From IMG/VR virus record IMGVR_UViG_3300035180_001575, positions 1 to 48,140 of that record: a stretch of DNA of 48,140 nt; one strand, 5' to 3'. Below, piece by piece: positions 1-6,849 of this stretch. The notes beneath the pieces are model-generated. The model did not search any database, had not been told where the DNA came from, and worked only from the letters and a program-made list of their open reading frames with translations. This DNA is from a virus. Position 1 is the stretch's first letter, and every line of letters begins with the position of its first letter. Both the position numbers and the translations under genes were made by a program.

Positions 1-2
1 GC

Positions 3-338
3 CACAATATTGACTATTTAGCAGGGCAAGTGTCCCGGCTGTGCCAAACCGCGCCAGTAACAAATGTTGATGCTTTCGAGGTGACGGTACAGTCCTTGCA
101 GATCAAAGCACAGGACAAAGATTTCTATCGTTATATAAAAGGACAAAGCCGGGCAAAGATGTTGGAAGACCCCTACCGCCCGCCTGCCCTGCTAGGGGAC
201 TGGAAGGCTGCACAGGGGCTACCAATGCCCACCGGGCCAACGGTGCAGCATGCGCCCGCCCAGCCCCTACAGCATGCCCAACCGTGGGCTGTGGCACCTA
301 CAAGCACGCCGCAGAAGTACGCGCCGCCGTGGGCTTAA
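3..338 (+). CDS. Hypothetical protein, C-terminal part only
   Basis: The reading frame is open to the left edge of the window, so only about the last 111 residues are present; the GTG at 30 need not be the true start. The visible part has a mixed charged segment followed by a Pro/Ala/Gln-rich tail of about 50 residues ending in PPWA. Such tails occur in phage DNA-binding proteins, but no domain is recognised and no function is assigned. It lies on the same strand as the modification and replication genes that follow. Confidence 0.6.
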   Translation, partial: HNIDYLAGQVSRLCQTAPVTNVDAFEVTVQSLQIKAQDKDFYRYIKGQSRAKMLEDPYRPPALLGDWKAAQGLPMPTGPTVQHAPAQPLQHAQPWAVAPTSTPQKYAPPWA

Positions 339-466
339 CTGTTGCTCCGACACAACAAAAATAAATTTGGTCTGACCCTATTATTTTCTGCAAAATCCTA
401 CTAACATTGCGTTGCCTTTAACCAATAAGTGCATATTTTTGTAGACCAACCAACCAGGAGTATTTC

Positions 467-1165
467 ATGACACAAGCAAACCAACCCACAGAAGCCGAAG
501 TTAAAGCCGCTGCCGCTGCCGCTGCGAAAGCAGAAAAAGATGCAAAGGCTGCTGCTGCTAAGGCACAGAAGGAAACCGCTGCTGCTGCTGCCAAAGCCGA
601 AAAAGAAGCAAAGGCTATTGCCGTTGCTGCTGAAAAGGCTGCTAAAGCTGCTGCTAAAGCCGAAGCCGACAAAATCAAGGCTGCCGAAGTTGCTGCTAAG
701 GCCGCTGCCGATAAGGCTGCTGCTGAAGAAGCTGGCAAGGCAGAAAAAGAAGCTGCAAAAGCTGCCAAGGAAAAAGCATTGGCCGACAAAAAGGCTGAGC
801 GCGAAGCTAAGGCAAAAGCTGCCATTGATGCAAAAGCAGCTAAGGCTGCCGAGAAGCTGGCAAATAAGATGCCCGAGCAAAATGGCATTCGCCGCCCCGG
901 CCCGAATGGCAAGTGCGGTCGTGCATGGGCACTGATGGACGAAATGTCCCGCAAATTGGGAGGCCCTGTTGCCATTGCCGACCTGCTGGTGGAATCTGAC
1001 AAGGCCGGCCTGAATCCTGCCATGACACGTTCCAACTATGCCGTGTGGCGCAAGTTCAACGCTGTGGTCGGTCGTGTGGTTCCTGTTGCAAAGCAACAGG
1101 CTGCCGCTGCTGCCGCTGCTGCTGCCGCTGCTGCCGCTGCTGCTGCCGCTGCTCAGACTGCGTAA
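467..1165 (+). CDS. Ala/Lys-rich DNA-binding-like protein
   Basis: 232 residues. Residues 1 to about 140 are almost entirely Ala, Lys and Glu in a histone-H1-like, helix-forming repeat. A compact domain of about 70 residues follows (NKMPEQNGIRRPGPNGKCGR, then a WALMDEM segment and SNYAVWRKF). The protein ends in a run of about 20 alanines coded by GCT/GCC triplets. The start is supported by an AGGAG ribosome site 10 bases upstream. The basic repeat suggests nucleic-acid or nucleoid binding; the small domain resembles a conserved phage domain of unknown function. A terminator follows at 1249. The low-complexity DNA gives long antisense frames that are not genes. Confidence 0.8.
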   Translation: MTQANQPTEAEVKAAAAAAAKAEKDAKAAAAKAQKETAAAAAKAEKEAKAIAVAAEKAAKAAAKAEADKIKAAEVAAKAAADKAAAEEAGKAEKEAAKAAKEKALADKKAEREAKAKAAIDAKAAKAAEKLANKMPEQNGIRRPGPNGKCGRAWALMDEMSRKLGGPVAIADLLVESDKAGLNPAMTRSNYAVWRKFNAVVGRVVPVAKQQAAAAAAAAAAAAAAAAAAQTA

Positions 1166-1248
1166 GAATTTTTGGGGTGCAAGTCTATAGCGCTTGCATT
1201 AAACGTTGCGATACCTGTCCGCACGCCCTAATTCATCTCGTAATCCAG

Positions 1249-1275
1249 AAAAGGGGCATTTCGCCCCCTTTTTTT
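1249..1275 (+). terminator. Rho-independent terminator
   Basis: A short GC stem (GGGGC pairing with GCCCC, loop ATTTC) is followed by a run of seven T. It lies 84 bases after the Ala/Lys-rich gene and just before queE, so it separates that gene from the modification operon. Confidence 0.7.
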
Positions 1276-1289
1276 AACTCTCCGAGCAT

Positions 1290-1994
1290 ATGAACATAAA
1301 CATACAACCCATTGAAAAACGAGTTGGCGGCGACGGTTTTACACTTGACGTTCATTCCATCTTTTACACCATTCAGGGAGAAGGCCCGCACACAGGTCGG
1401 CCTGCTGTATTTCTTCGCCTAGCTGGTTGCAACCTGCAATGTCCCGGCTGCGATACAGAGTACACAGAAGGGCGCGAAACCCTTAGCATCCAAGAGATTA
1501 CCGCACGCATTGAGCGAAGCTACTCTCACATAGCCTTCTGGCACACTCCCATGATTGTAATTACGGGTGGGGAACCTTTTCGCCAGAACATTGCAGAACT
1601 TTGCAAGAACCTTACGCGGTACTACCACGTTCAAATTGAAACCAATGGGACACTCGGAATCGAAGACCCAACGGCATTTCGTAATGTGGATATTGTGTGC
1701 AGTCCGAAATCTGGTAAAATCCACTACAGCATACTATCTTCTGCCAACTGGTATAAGTATGTGCTTCACCACGAAAGCGTGTCGGAAGCGGATGGCCTGC
1801 CTATACTGGCGCTTGACCACAGTGCTAGCCCACAAGTCTGCCGCCCGCCAGTGGGTGCCCCAGTCTACTTGCAGCCTATGGATTGTAAGAACGATCGTAT
1901 TAATCGGCTGAATATGGAGGCTGTTCTTAAAAGCTGCCTCAAGTATGGCTACATCTTGCAAATTCAAACACACAAAATTATTGGAATCGAATAA
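1290..1994 (+). CDS. queE: 7-carboxy-7-deazaguanine synthase (radical SAM)
   Basis: QueE converts 6-carboxytetrahydropterin to 7-carboxy-7-deazaguanine, the radical SAM step of preQ0 synthesis. The 234-aa protein shows the family signature TIQGEG (27-32), the iron-sulfur cysteines C47, C51 and C54 in CNLQCPGC (CX3CX2C), the SAM-binding ITGGEP (91-96), ETNGT (about 117-121) and CSPKSGK. Length is normal for the family. The gene ends in TAATG, its stop overlapping the queD start by one base, so the two are translationally coupled. The ribosome site ahead of ATG 1290 is weak, but this start gives the usual short N-terminus. Confidence 0.95.
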   Translation: MNINIQPIEKRVGGDGFTLDVHSIFYTIQGEGPHTGRPAVFLRLAGCNLQCPGCDTEYTEGRETLSIQEITARIERSYSHIAFWHTPMIVITGGEPFRQNIAELCKNLTRYYHVQIETNGTLGIEDPTAFRNVDIVCSPKSGKIHYSILSSANWYKYVLHHESVSEADGLPILALDHSASPQVCRPPVGAPVYLQPMDCKNDRINRLNMEAVLKSCLKYGYILQIQTHKIIGIE

Positions 1995-2452
1995 TGTTTA
2001 TATCTACAAAAGAGTACGGACATGAGCTCGGCCTGTCTGCCTGTTTTCGCCAGTGGCGTGCAGAAAGCCATTGCCGCCTATTGCACGGATACGCACTTGC
2101 TGTCAAACTTACCTTTGGCGCAGTGGAATTGGATGTGCGTAACTGGGTGGTGGACTTTGGTAGCCTAAAATCCTTGAAACAAATTTTGCAAGATACGTTT
2201 GATCATACCCTGTTGGTGGCGGAGGACGACCCGTGGCTGCATAAGCTAAAAGAACTTGAAATCTATGGGCTGGCGCGGGTTGTAGTTGTCCCTGCTTGCG
2301 GTTGCGAAAAGTTTGCAGAAATGATCTTTGAAGTCACCGAAATATGGCTAAAGGACAATGGGTACATTCCCCGTGTCAAACTAATTGCTGTGGAAGTAAA
2401 AGAACATGGTGCTAACTCGGCTATTAAACTTGCAGAAGGAGCACAGCTATGA
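1994..2452 (+). CDS. queD: 6-carboxytetrahydropterin synthase, variant metal site
   Basis: QueD family (6-pyruvoyl-tetrahydropterin synthase fold), converting dihydroneopterin triphosphate to 6-carboxytetrahydropterin. The 152-aa sequence keeps the catalytic cysteine and one zinc histidine in HCRLLHGY (C27, H31), the DH pair (D70, H71) and a glutamate in GCEKFAE (E105). Two of the three usual zinc histidines are changed: the FxAAH position is Phe18 and the usual HGH is HGY (Tyr33). His26, next to the catalytic cysteine, could substitute. Position between queE and folE, with overlaps on both sides, leaves little doubt of its pathway; the altered site may mean a divergent active site. Confidence 0.88.
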   Translation: MFISTKEYGHELGLSACFRQWRAESHCRLLHGYALAVKLTFGAVELDVRNWVVDFGSLKSLKQILQDTFDHTLLVAEDDPWLHKLKELEIYGLARVVVVPACGCEKFAEMIFEVTEIWLKDNGYIPRVKLIAVEVKEHGANSAIKLAEGAQL

Positions 2453-3045
2453 ACGAAGCATACAAAGACTTGCCAGAAGAAGCCCGTGCAGCCATCAAGC
2501 AAGAAGTTATTTACGACTTGCTTGCAGAAGTAATTGGGCAAGATCCGAAACGCGAAGGTTTGTCCGAAACTCCTGCCCGTGTGGTCAAGGCTTGGGAATT
2601 CTGGACAAGTGGCTATGCACTCAAAGCAGAAGACATTCTTAAAGTATTTGAGGATGGCGCGGATGGCTATAACGAAATGATTGTTCGTAAAAACATACCA
2701 ATCTATTCGCACTGTGAGCATCACCTTGCAGCCATTATTGGTCGCTGCACAATTGCCTATATCCCTAACGGAAAAATCGTAGGGTTGTCCAAAATGGACC
2801 GTCTTGCAGATATGTTTGCCCGCAGACTACAGGTGCAAGAACGTATGACCACACAAATTGCGGATGCCATGTATTCGATTCTAACTCCCTTGGGTGTTGG
2901 TGTGTGGATAAGCGCAAGACACCTTTGCGTAGAATCCCGAGGTGTTAATAACCAAGACTCCGAGACTGTTACCTGTGCTTTGCGTGGTGTATTTCAAGAC
3001 CGACCAGAAACACGTTCTGAGTTTTTATCTCTCGCAAGGAGCTAG
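2449..3045 (+). CDS. folE: GTP cyclohydrolase I
   Basis: FolE opens GTP to dihydroneopterin triphosphate, the first step of the preQ0 pathway. The 198-aa protein has the family core: HCEHHL (zinc ligands C89 and H92), the conserved GLSKMDRL segment, FARRLQVQER and ARHLCVESRG (H158, third zinc ligand C160). The length is near that of bacterial FolE. The ATG overlaps the queD stop by four bases (ATGA). The phage thus supplies its own entry enzyme rather than relying on host folate synthesis. Confidence 0.96.
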   Translation: MNEAYKDLPEEARAAIKQEVIYDLLAEVIGQDPKREGLSETPARVVKAWEFWTSGYALKAEDILKVFEDGADGYNEMIVRKNIPIYSHCEHHLAAIIGRCTIAYIPNGKIVGLSKMDRLADMFARRLQVQERMTTQIADAMYSILTPLGVGVWISARHLCVESRGVNNQDSETVTCALRGVFQDRPETRSEFLSLARS

Positions 3046-3046
3046 T

Positions 3047-3491
3047 ATGTTAGCAGGATCTGTTAAACCAATGTCTGAAAAACTTAAAAAGTACAAACTT
3101 GATGAGAAAACTGGTTGTTGGCTTTGGACAGGTTCTGTTGACAAAAACGGCTATGGGCGCATGCGCGAATCTGATCACGGTGTAGTTTGGTCTGAGCGTG
3201 CGCCTAGAGCAAGTTATTGAGAATTTAAAGGGCCAATTGAAAATTGTTTAATGGTTCTACATACTTGCAATACACCTGCTTGCATTAACCCCGAGCAATT
3301 ATATCTAGGCAATAGTAGACAAAATGGCACGGATATGGTTGCTGCGGGGAAATGCAGGAAAGTTTAAAGCAACAGGAAACAAGAATGGTATGTTTGGCCG
3401 AACAGGAGCTTTAAACCCTATGTTCGGTAAGAAACATTCTCTAGAAGCCATTGCTAAAATGTCCCAACCGAAACCAAGGCGTATAGCCTAA
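3047..3491 (+). pseudogene. Broken HNH endonuclease with NUMOD3 repeats
   Basis: An ATG one base after the folE stop opens a frame reading CWLWTGSVDKNGYGRMR, a typical start of an HNH homing endonuclease. TGA at 3218-3220 interrupts it. The same frame continues at once with EFKGPIENCLMVLHTC and NTPACINPEQLYLGN, the HNH core with its Cys pair, then stops again at about 3366. Shifting by one base from 3363 gives GNKNGMFGRTG and NPMFGKKHSLEAIAKM, NUMOD3-type DNA-binding repeats, ending at 3491. At least one nonsense change and one frameshift have therefore inactivated it. It sits in the folE-queC gap, as a free-standing homing endonuclease would. Confidence 0.85.
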
Positions 3492-3586
3492 AATAACCCG
3501 TGGCGGTGCTACCCCTAGCCCGCCGCGTTTTGGCCTGCTGTAGCCCCGGCTAGTAGGCTGCATACCCACAATTTATAGGTGCAACA

Positions 3587-4321
3587 ATGCAAAAAGTATT
3601 ACTCTCCTCCGGTGGTATGGATTCTTGGCTTCTGGCCCACGAGCCAGAACTTGCTGGTGCAATCCACTTGTTTGTCGACATTGGACAAAAGTACACCAGC
3701 AAAGAACGTACCGCATCTGCGGACCTTGCGTTTGAGCTGGGTGCAACTTGGGAACGTGTGCAAGGTCCCAACCTCGGCCAGTACGAGCACAGCACGGGAA
3801 TTATTCCTTTCCGCAATGCGCAGATGCTTTTGTTGGCTGGTCTGTACGGAGAGGAAATTTACTTCGGCGTTATTGCCGATGAAATTAATAGCGATAAAAG
3901 CCCCGAGTTTGTGCAAGCCATTCAGGACACCATGAATATTAGCCACAGGGCACAGTATTGGACGCATGGGAAGAACTACAAGATACTTACGCCATTTCGC
4001 CAGTACACAAAGAGCGAATTGGTACGGCGTTTCCTAGCGAATGGCGGAAGCCTTGACCGATTGCTTACATCGGTATCCTGCTACGATGCGGGAGACCAAC
4101 ACTGTGGTCGTTGCCCCAGTTGTTTCAAGCGCTGGGTTGCATTGGTAAATGCTACCAACCAAGATAACTGGGAGCAGTGGGGCTTTGTGCAACATCCCTA
4201 CACTTGGAAGTCGCGTGGAGAGTGGTACACAAAGATGAAGGATTACAGCGAAGAACGCGCCGGGGAAATTTTTGGTGCCTTTGTTACTGCTGGCGAAATG
4301 CTTACGCTTAAAAAGAAATGA
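3587..4321 (+). CDS. queC: 7-cyano-7-deazaguanine (preQ0) synthase
   Basis: QueC uses ATP and ammonia to turn 7-carboxy-7-deazaguanine into preQ0. The 244-aa protein starts with the PP-loop SGGMDS (8-13) and carries the zinc cysteines C165, C173, C176 and C179 in CYDAGDQHCGRCPSC. No N-terminal glutamine amidotransferase domain is fused, unlike the Gat-QueC of archaeosine-making phages, so the expected product is preQ0 itself. The stop overlaps the dpdA start by four bases. ATG 3587 is chosen because the P-loop follows almost at once. The gene is cut off from folE by the dead HNH element. Confidence 0.95.
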   Translation: MQKVLLSSGGMDSWLLAHEPELAGAIHLFVDIGQKYTSKERTASADLAFELGATWERVQGPNLGQYEHSTGIIPFRNAQMLLLAGLYGEEIYFGVIADEINSDKSPEFVQAIQDTMNISHRAQYWTHGKNYKILTPFRQYTKSELVRRFLANGGSLDRLLTSVSCYDAGDQHCGRCPSCFKRWVALVNATNQDNWEQWGFVQHPYTWKSRGEWYTKMKDYSEERAGEIFGAFVTAGEMLTLKKK

Positions 4322-5250
4322 ATCTTTTCCTTGCCGCTGTCTATACCAATAACTATTGCGATGGGCAACCGCGCAATGCCGAACTAAACGAACGCGAAAA
4401 AGAAATTTTCCGTGGGATACCAAACATACTCGAAAGTTACCATTATGTTGAAAAGCAACAATATGTTGATGCAATGCGTGCTAATGGTGCCAAAGTTTTT
4501 CTTGATTCTGGTGCTTTCTCTGCTAAGTCTCTTGGGGTTAATATCGATATTAATAATTATTGCGACTACATCAAGCGCAATGCTGATATTATCCGTGTCG
4601 AGGATGGTGTACTCATGGCATCGGTACTTGACGGAATTGGCGACCCATTAAAAACTTGGCAGAACCAACTCTACATGGAGTCTCAAGGTGCAACCCCTTT
4701 ACCCTGTTTCCACTTTGGCGAAGACGAAAGGTATCTCGAATGGTATATTGAGCGATACCCATATATCACAATCGGAGGCATGGTTCGTACTAAAGCCGAA
4801 GATGTTATGCAATGGCTTGACCGTATATGGAACAGGTACTTGGTAGATGGAGCAGGTCGGCCAAAAGTTAAAGCCCATGCATTCGGAGTTACCACAATAT
4901 CTCTCATGGAACGGTACCCGTGGCATAGTGTTGACAGTTCCTCCTGGATTCAAGCGACGGCTTTTGGAAGTATTTACACATCAGAATATGGCCCCATTTG
5001 CGTGTCAGATCAATCTCCAAGCAGGCAAGACATGGGACGGCACTTTAGCACCTATTCTGAGATTGAAAAGCACCAGCTTTACAAACTTCTGGAAGCAAAA
5101 GGGTTCAGCTACGAGCGTTTATCCAAAGTATATCAAAGCCGCGCAGGGTACAATGCGTTAGGCTATATTGAGCTGGGCAATTTATTAAACGAACACTTTA
5201 TGAAAGCTGACGGTATGTTAGATGTTTCCAAAGTGCAACAATTATTTTAA
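4318..5250 (+). CDS. dpdA: DNA 7-deazaguanine transglycosylase (phage DpdA)
   Basis: A 310-aa protein of the phage DpdA group, distantly related to tRNA-guanine transglycosylase, which swaps guanine in DNA for a 7-deazaguanine base. Seen in the sequence: FLDSGAFSAK (D63) matching the DSGxF motif of the family, VLDGIGDP (104-110), IGGMV (152-156), HAFG (187-190) and VDSSSW (D206), a TIM-barrel-like series of strand-end motifs. D63 and D206 are the likely catalytic pair (inference). It directly overlaps queC, so the precursor enzymes and the inserting enzyme are made together. The assignment rests on motifs plus context. Confidence 0.9.
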   Translation: MNLFLAAVYTNNYCDGQPRNAELNEREKEIFRGIPNILESYHYVEKQQYVDAMRANGAKVFLDSGAFSAKSLGVNIDINNYCDYIKRNADIIRVEDGVLMASVLDGIGDPLKTWQNQLYMESQGATPLPCFHFGEDERYLEWYIERYPYITIGGMVRTKAEDVMQWLDRIWNRYLVDGAGRPKVKAHAFGVTTISLMERYPWHSVDSSSWIQATAFGSIYTSEYGPICVSDQSPSRQDMGRHFSTYSEIEKHQLYKLLEAKGFSYERLSKVYQSRAGYNALGYIELGNLLNEHFMKADGMLDVSKVQQLF

Positions 5251-5251
5251 T

Positions 5252-5836
5252 ATGAACATACCCGATTTTAAACACAGTAACAGTAAGTGGGCAAAAACTG
5301 CGGTTGTCGAAGGAAAACAATACCAGACAAAATCTTGCGAAGTGTGGATGAAGATAAAATTTCGCTGCAATAGCCAAGCCTGTCATTCCCGGCAACCTGC
5401 TTATATTGGTTGCACAATGTCTCAAGAGTTTGAGGATTTCCAGTTCTTTGCAGAGTGGTGTCAAACACAAATTGGTTACGGCTTGCCGAATTACCAATTG
5501 GACAAAGATCTTTTAAAAGAAGGGAACACTATTTATTGTAAGGAATTTGTAGGTTTTATTCCACAAAGCCTTAACAAGTTCTTCGAAGTTAAAAATAAAG
5601 TTTTACCTTACGGAGTATTCCCATGCGCAAATAGTGATAACTACCAAGCAGTTATCACAGTTGACGGTAAAAAGAAGTACCTTGGCGTTTACAAATCTAT
5701 TTTGGATGCTTTTACAATTACTAGAGTGCATAAAGAAGCCGAAGCAAAGAAATGGGCACAACGGTTAAAGGACGGCGAATTTGTTATCGACCCACGTTAT
5801 ATCGAACGTATGAAAACTTGGAGTGTGCCATGTTAA
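5252..5836 (+). CDS. HNH/AP2-type homing endonuclease
   Basis: 194 residues from the ATG one base after the dpdA stop. The middle part (YQLDKDLLKEGNTIY, FIPQSLNKFF) matches the C-terminal half of phage HNH endonucleases, and the C-terminal part (YQAVITVDGKKKYLGVYKS) is an AP2-like DNA-binding domain. The classic His-Asn-His residues are not all evident, so activity is uncertain. Several Cys residues (positions near 45 and 55) could bind zinc. It is wedged between dpdA and the clamp gene, overlapping the latter by seven bases, and is most likely a mobile passenger rather than part of base modification. Confidence 0.8.
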   Translation: MNIPDFKHSNSKWAKTAVVEGKQYQTKSCEVWMKIKFRCNSQACHSRQPAYIGCTMSQEFEDFQFFAEWCQTQIGYGLPNYQLDKDLLKEGNTIYCKEFVGFIPQSLNKFFEVKNKVLPYGVFPCANSDNYQAVITVDGKKKYLGVYKSILDAFTITRVHKEAEAKKWAQRLKDGEFVIDPRYIERMKTWSVPC

Positions 5837-6783
5837 CATCTTTGAAGTTTTGTGCAGGTTCCGTTGCGAAAAAAGATTTCGTGATCGATTTAAAACATTT
5901 TGCAATAGAGAACGGGCGCATTCGTGGCTTCAACGGTGTACTTGCCCTTAGCACGCCCATACCCTTTGATATCGATTGCAATCCAAATGCGGAGCAGCTT
6001 ATAAAGGCTGTGTCTAAGTGCAACGACACAATCCAGTTGAGTCTTACCAAAGCAGGCCGCTTGTCTGTTAAGTCCGGTGTATTCAAAGCCTTTATCGACT
6101 GCGTGCAGGGTGAAACAAATCATGTGGAACCGGAGGGAGAGTTTGTAAACTTTGATGGGGAGTTACTTCTCAAAGGCATACAGGCATGCGCAGCGTTTAT
6201 TGGAAGCGATGCTAGCCGTCCGTGGGCGAATGGTGTGCTTATCAAGGGGCAAAGTATTTTTGCCACAAATAACGTTATGTTGGTGGAATACTACTTGGGT
6301 TCCGATTTCCCAATTACCGTCAACATTCCCAAAGCGGCTGTAAGGGAGATGCAGCGCATAAACGAGGCACCCATTACAGCGCAGGTAACGGAAAGAAGTA
6401 TTACGTTCCACTACACTGGTGACCGCTGGTTGCGAACACAGCTTTATGCAACGGAGTGGCCCGACCTGTCTAAGGTGCTAAACCGTCCGTCCGAACAGGT
6501 CCCCTTAGACGAGCGTATTTTCGAAGGCTTGGAATCTGTTAAAGCCTTTGTGGATAAAATGGGTACGATATTTTTAACACCAGAGGAAATGCGCACGCAC
6601 GCCGATGAGCAAGAGGGCGCAGGGTTTGCATTGGAGGGGTTTGGGTTTGAGGGTAAATACAATATTGAGATGTTAAACCTGCTAAAGGACACGGCAACCA
6701 CAATAGATTGGAGTACCTACCCCGGCCCCTGCATGTTCCAAGGCGATCGTATTCGCGGTGCGATAATTGGCATGCGTAAATAA
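5830..6783 (+). CDS. DNA polymerase sliding clamp, DnaN-like
   Basis: 317 residues from ATG 5830 (an ATG in the end of the endonuclease gene; the longer frame from 5752 would overlap it deeply and is not used). The repeated beta-strand pattern, the segment FASDASRPWANGVLIKG-like region around 110-125, and the C-terminal end resemble a shortened bacterial beta clamp, which would encircle DNA and tether the polymerase. Its place next to a DNA polymerase gene supports this. Sequence similarity to DnaN is weak by eye, so a different replication accessory protein cannot be excluded. Confidence 0.65.
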   Translation: MLTSLKFCAGSVAKKDFVIDLKHFAIENGRIRGFNGVLALSTPIPFDIDCNPNAEQLIKAVSKCNDTIQLSLTKAGRLSVKSGVFKAFIDCVQGETNHVEPEGEFVNFDGELLLKGIQACAAFIGSDASRPWANGVLIKGQSIFATNNVMLVEYYLGSDFPITVNIPKAAVREMQRINEAPITAQVTERSITFHYTGDRWLRTQLYATEWPDLSKVLNRPSEQVPLDERIFEGLESVKAFVDKMGTIFLTPEEMRTHADEQEGAGFALEGFGFEGKYNIEMLNLLKDTATTIDWSTYPGPCMFQGDRIRGAIIGMRK

Positions 6784-6795
6784 TCCCAGTACAAT
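6767..6795 (+). promoter_or_regulatory. Predicted sigma70-like promoter for the DNA polymerase gene
   Basis: TTGGCA (6767-6772) and TACAAT (6790-6795) are separated by 17 bases and lie 54 bases before the polymerase ATG, overlapping the end of the clamp gene. Five of six -35 bases and five of six -10 bases fit consensus. Confidence 0.5.
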
Positions 6796-6849
6796 AGCCT
6801 ACCGCTGGGGGCACGGTTAACTGCCTTACTTCTATTCTGGTAAATACAC

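Noticed and set aside
401-1096. Long minus-strand frames opposite the Ala/Lys-rich gene
   Set aside because: They arise from the triplet repeats of the plus-strand gene; the peptides are Ser/Phe/Cys-rich runs without a ribosome site.
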